The notes: generated from the sequence alone by a model not told the origin. DNA of 64,000 nucleotides from Nocardia sp. BSTN01 (GCF_015354405.1 NZ_JADKYP010000004.1:1-64000); one strand, 5' to 3'; positions 26,487-35,412 are shown, numbered from the stretch's first letter. Made by a program: numbers and translations.

Positions 26487-27440
26487 ATGACAGCTGACGC
26501 CGGATCGGACGCGACGCAGGCCGTGAGTTCCTGCTTCCGCACCGCGGTGGTCCCCGCGGCCGGACTCGGGACACGGTTCCTGCCCGCGACCAAGACCGTG
26601 CCGAAAGAGCTGCTGCCGGTGGTGGACACACCCGGTATCGAATTGGTGGCCGCCGAGGCCGCCGGCTCGGGCGCCCAGCGGCTGGTCATCGTGACCTCGC
26701 CCGGGAAGGACGGGGTCGTCGCCCACTTCGTCGAGGATCTGGTGCTGGAGAGCACGCTCGCCGAACGCGGGAAGTTCCAGCTGCTGGAGAAGGTGCGCAA
26801 GGCTCCCGGCCTGCTCGATGTGACCTCGGTCGTACAGGACGAGCCGCTGGGGCTGGGCCACGCCGTCGCCCAGGCCGAGCAGGCGCTCGATCCCGACGAG
26901 GACGCCATCGCGGTGCTGCTGCCCGACGACCTGGTGCTGCCGTGCGGGGTCCTCGACGTGATGAGCCGCGTCCGGCGCAAACGCGGCGGCACGGTGCTCT
27001 GCGCGATCGACGTCCCGAAGCAGGAGGTCAGCGCCTACGGCGTGTTCGACGTGGAGCCGGTGACCGACAGCACGAACCCCGACGTGCTGCGCGTGGTCGG
27101 CATGGTGGAGAAGCCGGCGCTCGAGGAGGCGCCGTCGACCTTCACCGCCGCGGGCCGGTATCTGCTCGATCGCGCCATCTTCGACGCCCTGCGCCGCATC
27201 GAGCCGGGTGCGGGCGGTGAACTCCAGCTCACCGACGCCGTATCGCTGCTGATCGCGGAGGGACATCCGGTTCATGTCGTCGTCCACCGTGGGTCGCGCC
27301 ACGACCTCGGCAACCCTGGCGGTTATCTTCGTGCTGCGGTCGATTTCGCTTTGGAGCGAGACGAATACGGCCCCGCCTTGCGCGAGTGGTTGCAGCGTCG
27401 GCTTGCTCCGGATTGGAACCCGCAGCTGATCTCGTCGTGA
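26487..27440 (+). CDS. galU: UTP-glucose-1-phosphate uridylyltransferase
   Basis: A 317-residue GalU that makes UDP-glucose for polysaccharides and glycolipids. The nucleotide loop is AAGLGTRFLPATKTVPKEL, followed by VVDTPGIELVAAEAA, FQLLEKVRKAPGLLDVTSVV, EPLGLGHAVAQAE, the metal-binding LLPDDLVL and AYGVFDVEP...GMVEKPALEEAPS. The ATG at 26487 is chosen because the conserved part begins 20 residues later. glp follows 68 bases downstream on the same strand. Ordinary housekeeping gene. Confidence 0.96.
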   Translation: MTADAGSDATQAVSSCFRTAVVPAAGLGTRFLPATKTVPKELLPVVDTPGIELVAAEAAGSGAQRLVIVTSPGKDGVVAHFVEDLVLESTLAERGKFQLLEKVRKAPGLLDVTSVVQDEPLGLGHAVAQAEQALDPDEDAIAVLLPDDLVLPCGVLDVMSRVRRKRGGTVLCAIDVPKQEVSAYGVFDVEPVTDSTNPDVLRVVGMVEKPALEEAPSTFTAAGRYLLDRAIFDALRRIEPGAGGELQLTDAVSLLIAEGHPVHVVVHRGSRHDLGNPGGYLRAAVDFALERDEYGPALREWLQRRLAPDWNPQLISS

Positions 27441-27508
27441 CGACGGGGTCGGCCGGGTCCCGTCACCGCGGGACCGGGTGATCAGTCGGAGTAAAGGGGA
27501 AGGGCGGC

Positions 27509-28762
27509 ATGCGCTCGGTTGAGGACCAGCAGATCAAGGTGACCGCGGCGGCCGTGGCCCCGCGGCCGGTCCGGGTCGCGATTTCCGAGGCTCAGGGTCT
27601 GCTGTGTGCCGAGGATGTGGTCACCGAGCGTCCGCTGCCCGGATTCGATCAGGCCGCCATCGACGGGTATGCCGTGCGCAGCGTGGATGTGCAGGGCGCC
27701 GGCGCCGACATCCGCACCGAGGACGGTGATCCGATCGATCTGACGCTGCCGGTGGTCGGTGAGGTCGCCGCCGGTTCGCGCCAGCCGATCCGGTTGCAGC
27801 CGCGGCAATCGGTGCGAATCGACACCGGCGCTCCGCTGCCCACGCTGGCGGATGCGGTGCTGCCGCTGGATTTCACCGACGGCGGCCGAGCCCGGATCAA
27901 GATCTACGAGCCGGTCCGGTCCGGCGATTACGTGCGGCGCATCGGTGACGATGTGCAGCCCGGCGATATAGCGGTCCGGGCGGGCACCATCATCGGCGCG
28001 GCGCAGGTCGGCCTGCTGGCGGCGGTCGGCCGGGACAAGGTGCTGGTGCATCCGCGGCCGCGGCTGTCGGTCATCTCGATCGGTGGCGAGCTGGTCGACA
28101 TCGACCGCACGCCCGGTCCGGGACAGGTCTACGACGTGAACTCCTACGCCCTGGCCGCCGCCGCCCGTGACGCCGGCGCCGATGTGAATCGGGTCGGCAT
28201 CGTCAGCGCCGATCCCAAGCGCCTGCGCGATGTCGTCGAGGGACAGCTGGTGCGTTCGGAGGTCGTCGTGATCGCGGGTGCGGTCGGCGGCTGGGCCTCC
28301 GATCAGATCCGCGAGGCCCTGGAGGGGCTGGGCGAGCTGACCATCGATCGGGTCGCCATGCATCCGGGTTCCGTGCAGGGTTTCGGCCGGCTCGGCCGCG
28401 ACGAGGTGCCGACGTTCCTGCTACCGTCGAATCCCGTTGGCGCGCTGGTGGTTTTCGAGATCATGGTGCGGCCGCTGATTCGGATCGCGCTGGGTCGCCG
28501 GCATCCGATGCGCCGCGTGGTGCGGGCCCGCACGATCATGCCGATCACCTCGATGGAGGGCCGCCGCGGCTACCTGCGCGCCCAGTTGATGCGCGACGAG
28601 CAGACCGGCGAGTACCTGGTTCAGCCGCTGGGAGTCAACGGCTCGTCGCATCTGCTCTCGACCCTGGCCGAGGCCAACAGCCTGATCGTCATCGACCCGG
28701 AGGTCACCGATATTCGCACCGGTGACGAGGTCCAGGTCGCATTTCTCGCGCAGCGCGGGTGA
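27509..28762 (+). CDS. glp: MoeA/gephyrin-like protein (Glp)
   Basis: A 417-residue MoeA-family protein from ATG 27509, preceded by aaaggggaaggg. N-terminal domain: PLPGFDQAAIDGYAVRS; central MoCF domain with LSVISIGGELVDIDRTPGPG and YDVNSYALAAAARDAGADV; C-terminal barrel. In MoeA the third domain has a GGxSxG-like loop; here it is IAGAVGGWASDQIREAL, which departs from it. In Corynebacterium glutamicum the gene in this neighbourhood encodes Glp, a gephyrin-like divisome protein that binds FtsZ and the membrane receptor GlpR. The rimJ and glpR genes follow in the same order, so a cell-division role is more likely than molybdate insertion. Confidence 0.85.
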   Translation: MRSVEDQQIKVTAAAVAPRPVRVAISEAQGLLCAEDVVTERPLPGFDQAAIDGYAVRSVDVQGAGADIRTEDGDPIDLTLPVVGEVAAGSRQPIRLQPRQSVRIDTGAPLPTLADAVLPLDFTDGGRARIKIYEPVRSGDYVRRIGDDVQPGDIAVRAGTIIGAAQVGLLAAVGRDKVLVHPRPRLSVISIGGELVDIDRTPGPGQVYDVNSYALAAAARDAGADVNRVGIVSADPKRLRDVVEGQLVRSEVVVIAGAVGGWASDQIREALEGLGELTIDRVAMHPGSVQGFGRLGRDEVPTFLLPSNPVGALVVFEIMVRPLIRIALGRRHPMRRVVRARTIMPITSMEGRRGYLRAQLMRDEQTGEYLVQPLGVNGSSHLLSTLAEANSLIVIDPEVTDIRTGDEVQVAFLAQRG

Positions 28763-28765
28763 TCT

Positions 28766-29422
28766 GTGGACATGAACGTATTCCGGGCCGCCCAGCATCC
28801 CGGCTGGCCCGCACATCTCGGTCCGGTTCGCGTCGCGGGCGGGCGGGTGACCCTGCGCCCGATCCGGCTGCGGGACGCGGCCGCCTGGTCGCGTATCCGG
28901 CTGCGCGACCGCGAACATCTGGAGCCGTGGGAGCCGACCGGCCGGGGTAGCTGGGAGGCGCGCAATCACGCCTCCAACTGGCCCTCGCTGTGGTCGAGTC
29001 TGAAGGCCGAGGCGCGGCGGGGTGCGATGGTGCCGTTGGTGATCGAGGTCGACGGATCCTTCGGCGGTCAGCTGACCATCGGCAACATCGTGCGCGGGGC
29101 GTTGCGTTCGGCGTGGATCGGCTACTGGGTCGCCAAGGATGTCGGCGGGCAAGGGGTGGCCACCGCCGCGCTGGCGATGGGCCTGGATCACTGTTTCGGG
29201 CCGGTGGGCCTGCACCGGGTGGAGGCGACGGTGCGCCCGGAGAATCTGCCCAGTCAGGCGGTCCTGCGCAATGTGGGCTTCCGCGAAGAGGGCACATTGC
29301 GACGCTATCTGGACGTCGACGGCGCGTGGCGGGACCATCTGCTGGTCGCGATGACCGCCGAGGAGGTATCCGGCACGGTCGTCGATCGCCTCATTCGCTC
29401 CGGTCGTGCCACGCCGCCGTGA
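28766..29422 (+). CDS. rimJ: GNAT N-acetyltransferase, RimJ-like
   Basis: A 218-residue GNAT protein, possibly starting at GTG 28766 or ATG 28772, 3 to 9 bases after glp. VTLRPIRLRDAAAWSRIR opens the domain, then GNIVRGALRSAWIGYWVAKD (beta 4), the acetyl-CoA loop VGGQGVATAALAMGL and LHRVEATVRPENLPSQAVLR with GFREEGTLRRYL. RimJ acetylates the N-terminus of ribosomal protein S5 in E. coli; the target here is unknown. It is fixed between glp and glpR in this order, as Rv0995 is between Rv0994 and Rv0996, so it may be involved in division or simply conserved in place. Confidence 0.9.
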   Translation: MDMNVFRAAQHPGWPAHLGPVRVAGGRVTLRPIRLRDAAAWSRIRLRDREHLEPWEPTGRGSWEARNHASNWPSLWSSLKAEARRGAMVPLVIEVDGSFGGQLTIGNIVRGALRSAWIGYWVAKDVGGQGVATAALAMGLDHCFGPVGLHRVEATVRPENLPSQAVLRNVGFREEGTLRRYLDVDGAWRDHLLVAMTAEEVSGTVVDRLIRSGRATPP

Positions 29423-29651
29423 GTGGCCCGGTCACACGGCGTGTCCCGTGTCGACGCGCCCGGGCGGAGTGCTGACCGGCTTGTGACGGATGGGACGGGT
29501 GTGGGCGGCGCGCCTGCGGGATATTCCTGTGACGCCGCATTAACCTACGGACGTCGGTGGTGCGTCCGGTGCCAGGACGGAACAGGTGGCGAGAACCTGC
29601 CCAGTGGTCGAGAAGGGACAGTGGTCAGGCGGGGACGGAGGTGGGAGCGCG

Positions 29652-30875
29652 ATGCCGAATTCGATCTTGTGGATCGCGCTGGTCGTGCTCTGGGTCTTCG
29701 TGCTGTTCCCGATGCTCGCGGATCGGCATCCGCGGATCCGCCGCACCACGGACGTGGCCCTGGCAACCCGGGTGCTGCATCGAGGCGGTACCAGACGACG
29801 TGCGAAGAAAGGGCCGGCCACCGGACATGAGACCGATCCGGACTGGGTGCCGGCCCCTCGGCAGAAAAGGCTTTCCCACGGCGATGATGCGGAGGACCGG
29901 ATGACGACATCGGCCGATGAGCCCGTCATCGAGGACGACCGGAACGCACCCGAGCGCGCCGAATCGGAGGTGACGCGGGCCCGCCGCAGTGCCGGTGATC
30001 CGCCCGGTCGCGCCGACGCGGCCGAAGAGCACACACCCATCGACGCCGCCGATGCCGAGCCGGACGGCGACGAACGCGACGACGCCGGCGGCACAGCCGA
30101 AGGCGAGGGTGACGGTGACCTCGTCGGAGACGTCCGCACCGACGATCCGGGCGATGCCGACGATCGTGAGGAGGCCGACGACGTTCCGGCCGCCGCCGAG
30201 ACCGAGGATCGCCCGCAGACGAGCATGGCCCGCATCCCACCCGCACCGAGCGCGGCGGTTCCGGCCCGGCGCGGCGATGTGGATCCCGACGCCGATCTCG
30301 ACGACTCCGAAGACGCCGACGACCTCGACGACCGCGTCGACGACGAACCCGAGTCGGCCGCACGCGATTTCGTCCCGTCCCGGCGTGGTCGTGGCGGGTT
30401 CGATCCGGAGGCCGACGCGATCGCGCGCGCGGCCCGGTATCGCTTCCGGCAGCGCACCGCACTCGGATTGGTCCTGAGCACACTGCTTTTCGGCGCCTTC
30501 GCGATCGTCGTGAACGCGACTCTGTGGTGGGGTTGTGCGCTGTCGGTGGTGGCGTTCGGGGCCTATCTGGCGTATCTGCGGCGGCAGGTGCGCTTCGAGG
30601 AGGACATCCGCCGTCGTCGCGCCGCGCGGCTGCCCGGGGCGCGGCAGCGCCCGGCCGGCCACGCCGAACCGGTTGCGCAGGACCAGGTCCGGGCCGAGCG
30701 GCGCCCGGGCATGGACCGCGACGCCGCTCGTGCCCTGCGCCGTCGCGCGGTGGTGCTCGACGTCGACGACGAGGACCCATTGTTCGACCATCTGGAGCAC
30801 TTCGACGCCGCCGCTGCCCGGGCCACCCGGAACCGGGCCGCGGGTGGCGAAATCCGCCGCGCCGCAGGCGAATAG
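29652..30875 (+). CDS. glpR: Divisome membrane protein GlpR / SepX-like
   Basis: A 407-residue protein from ATG 29652 with ggag upstream. A single N-terminal helix (ILWIALVVLWVFVLFPMLA) is followed by a basic patch and DVALATRVLHRGG, then about 230 residues of disordered, Asp/Glu/Ala-rich linker, and two adjacent membrane helices near the end (LGLVLSTLLFGAFAIVV and WWGCALSVVAFGAYLAYL) with a basic C-terminal part. This is the layout of Rv0996, of C. glutamicum GlpR (receptor of Glp) and of Streptomyces SepX, all cell-division proteins. Co-location with glp supports this. The 229 bases between rimJ and this gene hold no other gene that I can support. Confidence 0.82.
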   Translation: MPNSILWIALVVLWVFVLFPMLADRHPRIRRTTDVALATRVLHRGGTRRRAKKGPATGHETDPDWVPAPRQKRLSHGDDAEDRMTTSADEPVIEDDRNAPERAESEVTRARRSAGDPPGRADAAEEHTPIDAADAEPDGDERDDAGGTAEGEGDGDLVGDVRTDDPGDADDREEADDVPAAAETEDRPQTSMARIPPAPSAAVPARRGDVDPDADLDDSEDADDLDDRVDDEPESAARDFVPSRRGRGGFDPEADAIARAARYRFRQRTALGLVLSTLLFGAFAIVVNATLWWGCALSVVAFGAYLAYLRRQVRFEEDIRRRRAARLPGARQRPAGHAEPVAQDQVRAERRPGMDRDAARALRRRAVVLDVDDEDPLFDHLEHFDAAAARATRNRAAGGEIRRAAGE

Positions 30876-30895
30876 GATCCGACAGCGCGTCGCCG

Positions 30896-30940
30896 ACGGC
30901 CGCCGCATCGTAGCCAGGGGCTGCGAGCGGCGGCCGTTTC
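30896..30940 (+). terminator. Terminator after glpR
   Basis: An 11-bp stem (30896-30906 with 30927-30937) with a 20-base loop that itself contains a small hairpin is followed by ttc. It marks the end of the conserved Rv0981-Rv0996-like core. Confidence 0.65.
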
Positions 30941-31373
30941 GGCGTGCTGGGGCGATTTTCCATCGCTGGGAGCGGGTGAATCGGCATCTGTGGCTAACTT
31001 CCCGCATCCCACATGAGGGGTGGGGTGTGGTGAGCTGTCAGCCGGAATGTGAAACGCCCGTGTCCACTCACCGGGAGTGCCGAGAAGGCGGCAAATTCAT
31101 AGATAACCTCTTGCCGTTGTGATCTGCCCGTTACGAGTGGCTCGCGGGCTATTTCGGGAGTAAGCTCGGGCATCGTGCAGAATCGCTGTCCACAAGATCG
31201 AAGGATTTAATCCTTCCGGTACGGATGCGTGGTCACGGGTATTGACACGCCGCAGCAGGTGAGGACGCTGCGCGTGGGGTAGCTGGGCGGTTGGAAGGGT
31301 TGATCGACGTGTATGAAAGCACTCTGCTATCGATTTTCACCGGCCTGCCGTCGTAACAGATCGAGAAATCGCG
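30941..31373. other. Leader/promoter region of the biosynthetic operon
   Basis: About 430 bases with clearly lower GC than the flanks and no supported gene. Features include an inverted repeat AAGGATTTAATCCTT at 31201-31215, possibly an operator, and a TTGACA-like ATTGACACG at about 31240 that could be a -35 element. This is the junction between conserved core genes and the accessory cluster, and no tRNA or attachment-site repeat is visible. Confidence 0.5.
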
Positions 31374-32339
31374 ATGAACAATTCAACGGTCATCGACGAG
31401 ATCGAGATCGATCTTGCCGAACGGGTCACCGCGCTCGATCTCTATCGTCGCTGGGAAATGCAGCAATGGCAGGCGCAGAGCCTGGAATACGAGCGTGATG
31501 CCGAGGGCTGGGCCCAGCTGCCGGCCTTCGCGCGGTTGCCGCTGCTGGCCACCCTCGCCCGCTTCCTGATCGGCGAGACGACCGTGACCGAGACCTTGGC
31601 GCCGCTGGCCTACGCCGCGCCCGAGGTCGACTACAAGATGTATCTGGCGACGCAGCTGGCCGACGAGGCGCGCCACACCGTCTTCTTCCGGCGTTACCTG
31701 GCCTTTCTCTCCGACACCCTGGGCAACGAGGAGTTGTCGCAGGTCAGCGGCGTCGATCGGGTGGGTGACCTGTTCGAGAAGGCGCTCGTGGACGCGGTCG
31801 AGCGGGTGCGGGCGGATCCGGCCGACACCGCCGCCTGGTACGAGGGGGTGGTGGTCTACCACCTGCTGGTCGAGGGTGCGGTGGCGATGACCGGTCTGCA
31901 CACCGTGCTGGGCACCGTGCGGGCGCTGCCGCGCTTCGACATCCTGCGGACCGGCATCACGAATGTCGCCCGTGACGAATCGCGGCATATTTCCTTCGGG
32001 GTGCTCGCGTTGCGCAACGGAGTCCGCGGCGGATATCGCGAACATATTGTGGAGATGATTCGCAGACATCTTCCGGCGGCGGCCCGGACTCTGGTCGATC
32101 CGGAAACCCGGGATCCGTTTCCGCGATTGGTTCCGGTATTGCAGAAACGCGCCGAGATACTTCACGAACAATGGGAATTCGCGGAGAGTTCTCTCGGCCG
32201 GAGAATGACGTCGATCGGAATACCGCGCGACATTATTTCGGAACTCGCGGAAAACTGGCGCGAATCGTGCGCGGCAGCCGCCGGAGAATATTCCGATATA
32301 CACGGCGAACCACATCCGATCACGTACCTCGTGCGGTGA
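31374..32339 (+). CDS. R2-like diiron protein (ferritin-like oxidase)
   Basis: A 321-residue helical protein. The six iron ligands of the ribonucleotide-reductase R2 fold are visible with normal spacing: Glu68 (LIGETTVTE), Glu98 and His101 (DEARH), Glu167 (LLVEGAVAM), Glu202 and His205 (DESRH). As the first gene of a biosynthetic operon, with no nrdE nearby, it is more likely a tailoring oxidase (hydroxylase, N-oxygenase or desaturase) than a reductase subunit. Possible substrates are the fatty acyl starter on the ACP encoded next (24-base gap) or the serine residue. The last 100 codons are AT-richer than the neighbours, with unusual ATA and AGA codons. The reaction is unknown. Confidence 0.85.
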   Translation: MNNSTVIDEIEIDLAERVTALDLYRRWEMQQWQAQSLEYERDAEGWAQLPAFARLPLLATLARFLIGETTVTETLAPLAYAAPEVDYKMYLATQLADEARHTVFFRRYLAFLSDTLGNEELSQVSGVDRVGDLFEKALVDAVERVRADPADTAAWYEGVVVYHLLVEGAVAMTGLHTVLGTVRALPRFDILRTGITNVARDESRHISFGVLALRNGVRGGYREHIVEMIRRHLPAAARTLVDPETRDPFPRLVPVLQKRAEILHEQWEFAESSLGRRMTSIGIPRDIISELAENWRESCAAAAGEYSDIHGEPHPITYLVR

Positions 32340-32363
32340 ACACAAACAATTCGGGAGCATTTC

Positions 32364-32621
32364 GTGGACGAAAATGAAGTGCGCGACCAGGTACGGGAAC
32401 TGGTCCGTCGGCACGCCCCCCAGCCCTCGGCGGAATTGACCTCCGATGATGTGCTGGCCGAACAGCTGGGTTATGACTCGCTGGCCCTTATCGAACTCGC
32501 GCTCGGCCTGCAGGTGCGATTCGGAATCGACGCCGGCGGTGACTCCGGTGCGACGAATGTGGTGACCGTCGGCGATATCGAGCAGATGGTGTGCGACGCG
32601 CTGCGGGCGAAACAGCCGTGA
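32364..32621 (+). CDS. Stand-alone acyl carrier protein
   Basis: An 85-residue ACP from GTG 32364, with cgggag upstream. The phosphopantetheine site is the Ser of LGYDSLALIELALGLQ, about residue 39. The stop overlaps the next gene, an acyl-AMP ligase, by 4 bases (GTGA), so the ACP is very likely the acceptor of the acyl group that ligase activates. A stand-alone carrier paired with a ligase usually feeds a fatty acid starter into an assembly line. Confidence 0.92.
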   Translation: MDENEVRDQVRELVRRHAPQPSAELTSDDVLAEQLGYDSLALIELALGLQVRFGIDAGGDSGATNVVTVGDIEQMVCDALRAKQP

Positions 32622-34249
32622 CGGGGCTGCTCGACTGGCTGGCCTACGACGGCGAGGACCGGGGCTGGACCATCGCCGACGAGGGCCAATGGCGGCGCGT
32701 CGGCTACCCGCGGCTGAGTGAGCGGGTGCGGCGGGTGGCCGCGGCCTGTATCGACGCCGGGGTGCGTCCGGGTGCGGTGGTTTCCATCGTGGAATCGGCT
32801 CCGGAACGATTCATGACCAATTTCTTCGGCGTGCTGGCCGCGGGAGCGACACCGAATCCGCTGGCGCCGCCGCTACCGCTGCAGAACGAGTCGGCGTATC
32901 GGCAGCAACTGTCGGCATTGCTGGCCGCGGCCGCACCGTCGGCGATCATCGTGGCCGAGGAACTCACCGCGGTGGTTCATCCGGTGCTCGAATCCCTGGG
33001 CGGGGTCACGATTGTCGGGACGTCGAATGAGACTCCCGCCGTGACGGAACTGCCGGGTTGCGAGCCCGACCGGATCGGGTTGCTCCAATTCACCTCCGGC
33101 AGTAGCGGTTCGCCCAAAGCGGTACGGGTATCGGTGGCGAATCTGGAGGCCAATTGCGCCGCGATCGACCGGTGGCTGGAGTTTCGGCCGACGGACCGGA
33201 TCGCCACCTGGCTGCCGCCGTATCACGATATGGGGCTGATCGGCTGCATCATCACGCCGACCATTCTGAATCTGGACATTCAGGCCATGACGCCGATCGA
33301 TTTCATTCGCGATCCGCTGTCGTGGCTGTCCTGTTTCGGCCGCGACGGTGCGACGATCACGGCGACACCGAACTTCGCGCTGGCGTATCTGCTGCGAAAG
33401 ATGACCGACGAAGCCTTGGCCGGAATGGATTTCGATCCCTGGCGGGTGATGATCGTGGGCGCCGAACGGATCGATCCGGCGATTCTGCGCGGCTTCGCCG
33501 AGCGGCTGGCGCCATACGGATTCGATTCGCGCACACCGTGTCCCGCCTACGGGCTCGCCGAGGGCACGCTCGCGGTCTCCGGTCTGCGTCCCTCGGAGCC
33601 GGTGCAGGCCGCCGCGGTGACCCCCGACACCGGCGCCGTGGACGGTCCGTTCGACCTGATGTCCGCGCCGCTCGAGGACGGCCGGCGCTGGCTGGTCGGC
33701 TGCGGCGCACCGCTGGACGGGGTGACGGTGCGGACCGCGTCGACCGACGAATATGCCGGAGCGCCGGGCGAATTGATCGTCGGTGGTCCGAGCGTCGCTC
33801 GGGAGTACCAGACCGCGGAGGGCACTCGCGACCTGTCGCGTGCCGAGGACGGCGCGCTGGCGACCGGTGACGCGGGCCTGCTGGTGGGTGGGCAGCTGTA
33901 TCCGATCGGCCGGGTCGGCGACGCGGTGAAGGTGCGCGGTCGCACGGTCTATGCCGAGGACATCGAGGCGGCCGTGGTGGAGGCGTTCGGCGTGCCCGCC
34001 AATCGTGTGGTCGCGCTGGCAGGCAACGCCTTCGGCGCCGCACGCGTCGCCGTGCTGGTCGAGGACAAGCCGGTGGAGGCTGTGCGACTGCGGCAGGTCC
34101 TGGCCGGGCAGCTCGGAGCGGAGACGTCGCTGCGGTTGTTCATCGGCGACCGGGGACTCATCGCGCGTACCACCAGCGGTAAGCCGCGGCGGCGGGTGAT
34201 GTGGAACCAGTTGCTGCAGGGCGAATTCGACGCCCTGGAGAGGAGTTGA
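32618..34249 (+). CDS. Fatty-acyl-AMP ligase-like enzyme
   Basis: A 543-residue ANL-superfamily enzyme from GTG 32618. The nucleotide loop is LQFTSGSSGSPKAVRVS, followed by the FAAL-typical ATWLPPYHDMGLIG, the ATP-site YGLAEGTLAVSGL, GDAGLLVGGQLYPIGR and VKVRGRTVYAEDIEAAV, and a C-terminal TSGKPRR with the catalytic Lys. FAAL enzymes activate fatty acids as acyl-AMP and pass them to an ACP rather than CoA. The overlap with the ACP gene supports this. The chain length cannot be read from sequence. Alternative: an aryl- or amino-acid ligase, but the PYHDMGL motif argues for FAAL. Confidence 0.88.
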   Translation: MTGLLDWLAYDGEDRGWTIADEGQWRRVGYPRLSERVRRVAAACIDAGVRPGAVVSIVESAPERFMTNFFGVLAAGATPNPLAPPLPLQNESAYRQQLSALLAAAAPSAIIVAEELTAVVHPVLESLGGVTIVGTSNETPAVTELPGCEPDRIGLLQFTSGSSGSPKAVRVSVANLEANCAAIDRWLEFRPTDRIATWLPPYHDMGLIGCIITPTILNLDIQAMTPIDFIRDPLSWLSCFGRDGATITATPNFALAYLLRKMTDEALAGMDFDPWRVMIVGAERIDPAILRGFAERLAPYGFDSRTPCPAYGLAEGTLAVSGLRPSEPVQAAAVTPDTGAVDGPFDLMSAPLEDGRRWLVGCGAPLDGVTVRTASTDEYAGAPGELIVGGPSVAREYQTAEGTRDLSRAEDGALATGDAGLLVGGQLYPIGRVGDAVKVRGRTVYAEDIEAAVVEAFGVPANRVVALAGNAFGAARVAVLVEDKPVEAVRLRQVLAGQLGAETSLRLFIGDRGLIARTTSGKPRRRVMWNQLLQGEFDALERS

Positions 34250-34251
34250 CG

Positions 34252-35397
34252 ATGGCGCCGGTACCGCTGTCGACCGTCGACCACATGTGGACGGCGAATA
34301 TGGCCGGTCCGCTGCAGTTCGTGGTGGAGTTCGGCGAGGTGCTCGACGCCGATCGGATCGTCGAGGCATATGTCGAGACCGCCCGCGAATTCGTCGGCGC
34401 GGACGCGGCACTGGTGCAACTCGACGAGCGCACCCTGGCGCTCGACGTCGACGATCCGCGCCCCGCGATCCGGGCCACGGTCGCCGAATCCACCGTGCCG
34501 CTGAGTGAATGCCTCGACCCGGTCGAGATCGGGGTGGGCCATGTGCTCGCACGCGGCCGGGTGGTGACCCGCGGCGACCGCACGGCCGTCGGGCTGTCGA
34601 TGTCGCACGGCTTGGCCGACGGCTACGGCATGTTCTTCTTCCTGGCCGCATGGGCGGCTCGGGCACGCGGTGCTCGCTTCCTGTCGCCGCGCTGCGACCG
34701 CCAGGTGCTGACGCGGCCGCAGGCCCGTGAACGCGACAGCGTCGATCCGGATGCGTTGCGCCGGGCCGGTTTCGTCATCGTCGAGCCGGATCTGGAGCTG
34801 CCCGAACTCGACGTCCACACCGGACGGCTCGACCTCACCGAATGCGAGGCGCAGGCCGAGGTTTCGGGCCTGTCTACCGCGGATCTGGTGGCGGCGGGCC
34901 TGTTTCGCGACTACGCGGCGACCAAGGACACCGACCGGGTGACCCTGGCCTGCCCGGTCGACATCCGTCGCTTCGTCCGCGAGCTGGGCCCCACGTATTT
35001 CGGTAACGCCTTCGTGCAGGTGCTGGTCGATGTCGACACCGAGCGGGTGCGCAACGCCTCGGTTCCGGAGATCGCCGGCTGGGTGCGGGACGCGGTCGCC
35101 ACCGCGCCCGAACGCATCGACGACGCGATCGCCGAACTCGAGGCGTTTTTGCAGGTGCACGGCGTCGCGGGACTCGACCGGGTGTGGGGATATCCGCCGC
35201 AGTCGGGCTTCCTGGTCAGCAATCTGTCCCGGATCCCCGCCTCCTGGCTGGATTTCGGCGCCGGGCCGCCGGTCGGTCTGGTGACACCGGGCCGCCGGCC
35301 GCGCCAGGACGGGGCCTATCTGCTGCCCGATCCGGAGCGAGCGCACAGCCTGCAATGGGCCTCCACGCTCGAGCACGAACCGGCCGCGCGTTCGTAG
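34252..35397 (+). CDS. BAHD/CAT-fold acyltransferase
   Basis: A 381-residue protein from ATG 34252 after gaggag. It carries the catalytic HxxxDG motif as SMSHGLADGYGM (His119, Asp123) and a C-terminal DFGAGPPVGL matching the structural DFGWG motif of BAHD transferases. This fold, shared with NRPS condensation domains, transfers acyl groups from CoA or carrier proteins to OH or NH2 groups. The next assembly-line protein begins with only the second half of a condensation domain, so this enzyme could supply condensation in trans, joining the acyl-ACP to serine. Otherwise it may acylate the finished product. It sits 2 bases after the ligase. Confidence 0.8.
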   Translation: MAPVPLSTVDHMWTANMAGPLQFVVEFGEVLDADRIVEAYVETAREFVGADAALVQLDERTLALDVDDPRPAIRATVAESTVPLSECLDPVEIGVGHVLARGRVVTRGDRTAVGLSMSHGLADGYGMFFFLAAWAARARGARFLSPRCDRQVLTRPQARERDSVDPDALRRAGFVIVEPDLELPELDVHTGRLDLTECEAQAEVSGLSTADLVAAGLFRDYAATKDTDRVTLACPVDIRRFVRELGPTYFGNAFVQVLVDVDTERVRNASVPEIAGWVRDAVATAPERIDDAIAELEAFLQVHGVAGLDRVWGYPPQSGFLVSNLSRIPASWLDFGAGPPVGLVTPGRRPRQDGAYLLPDPERAHSLQWASTLEHEPAARS

Positions 35398-35412
35398 AGA
35401 GACGAATCCGAT

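Noticed and set aside
27509-28762. Plain annotation as molybdopterin molybdenumtransferase
   Set aside because: The neighbourhood fits the division protein Glp better, although the MoeA fold is clear.
30941-31373. tRNA gene or phage attachment site at the cluster boundary
   Set aside because: I could not fold a tRNA or find flanking direct repeats, and no integrase is present in the window.
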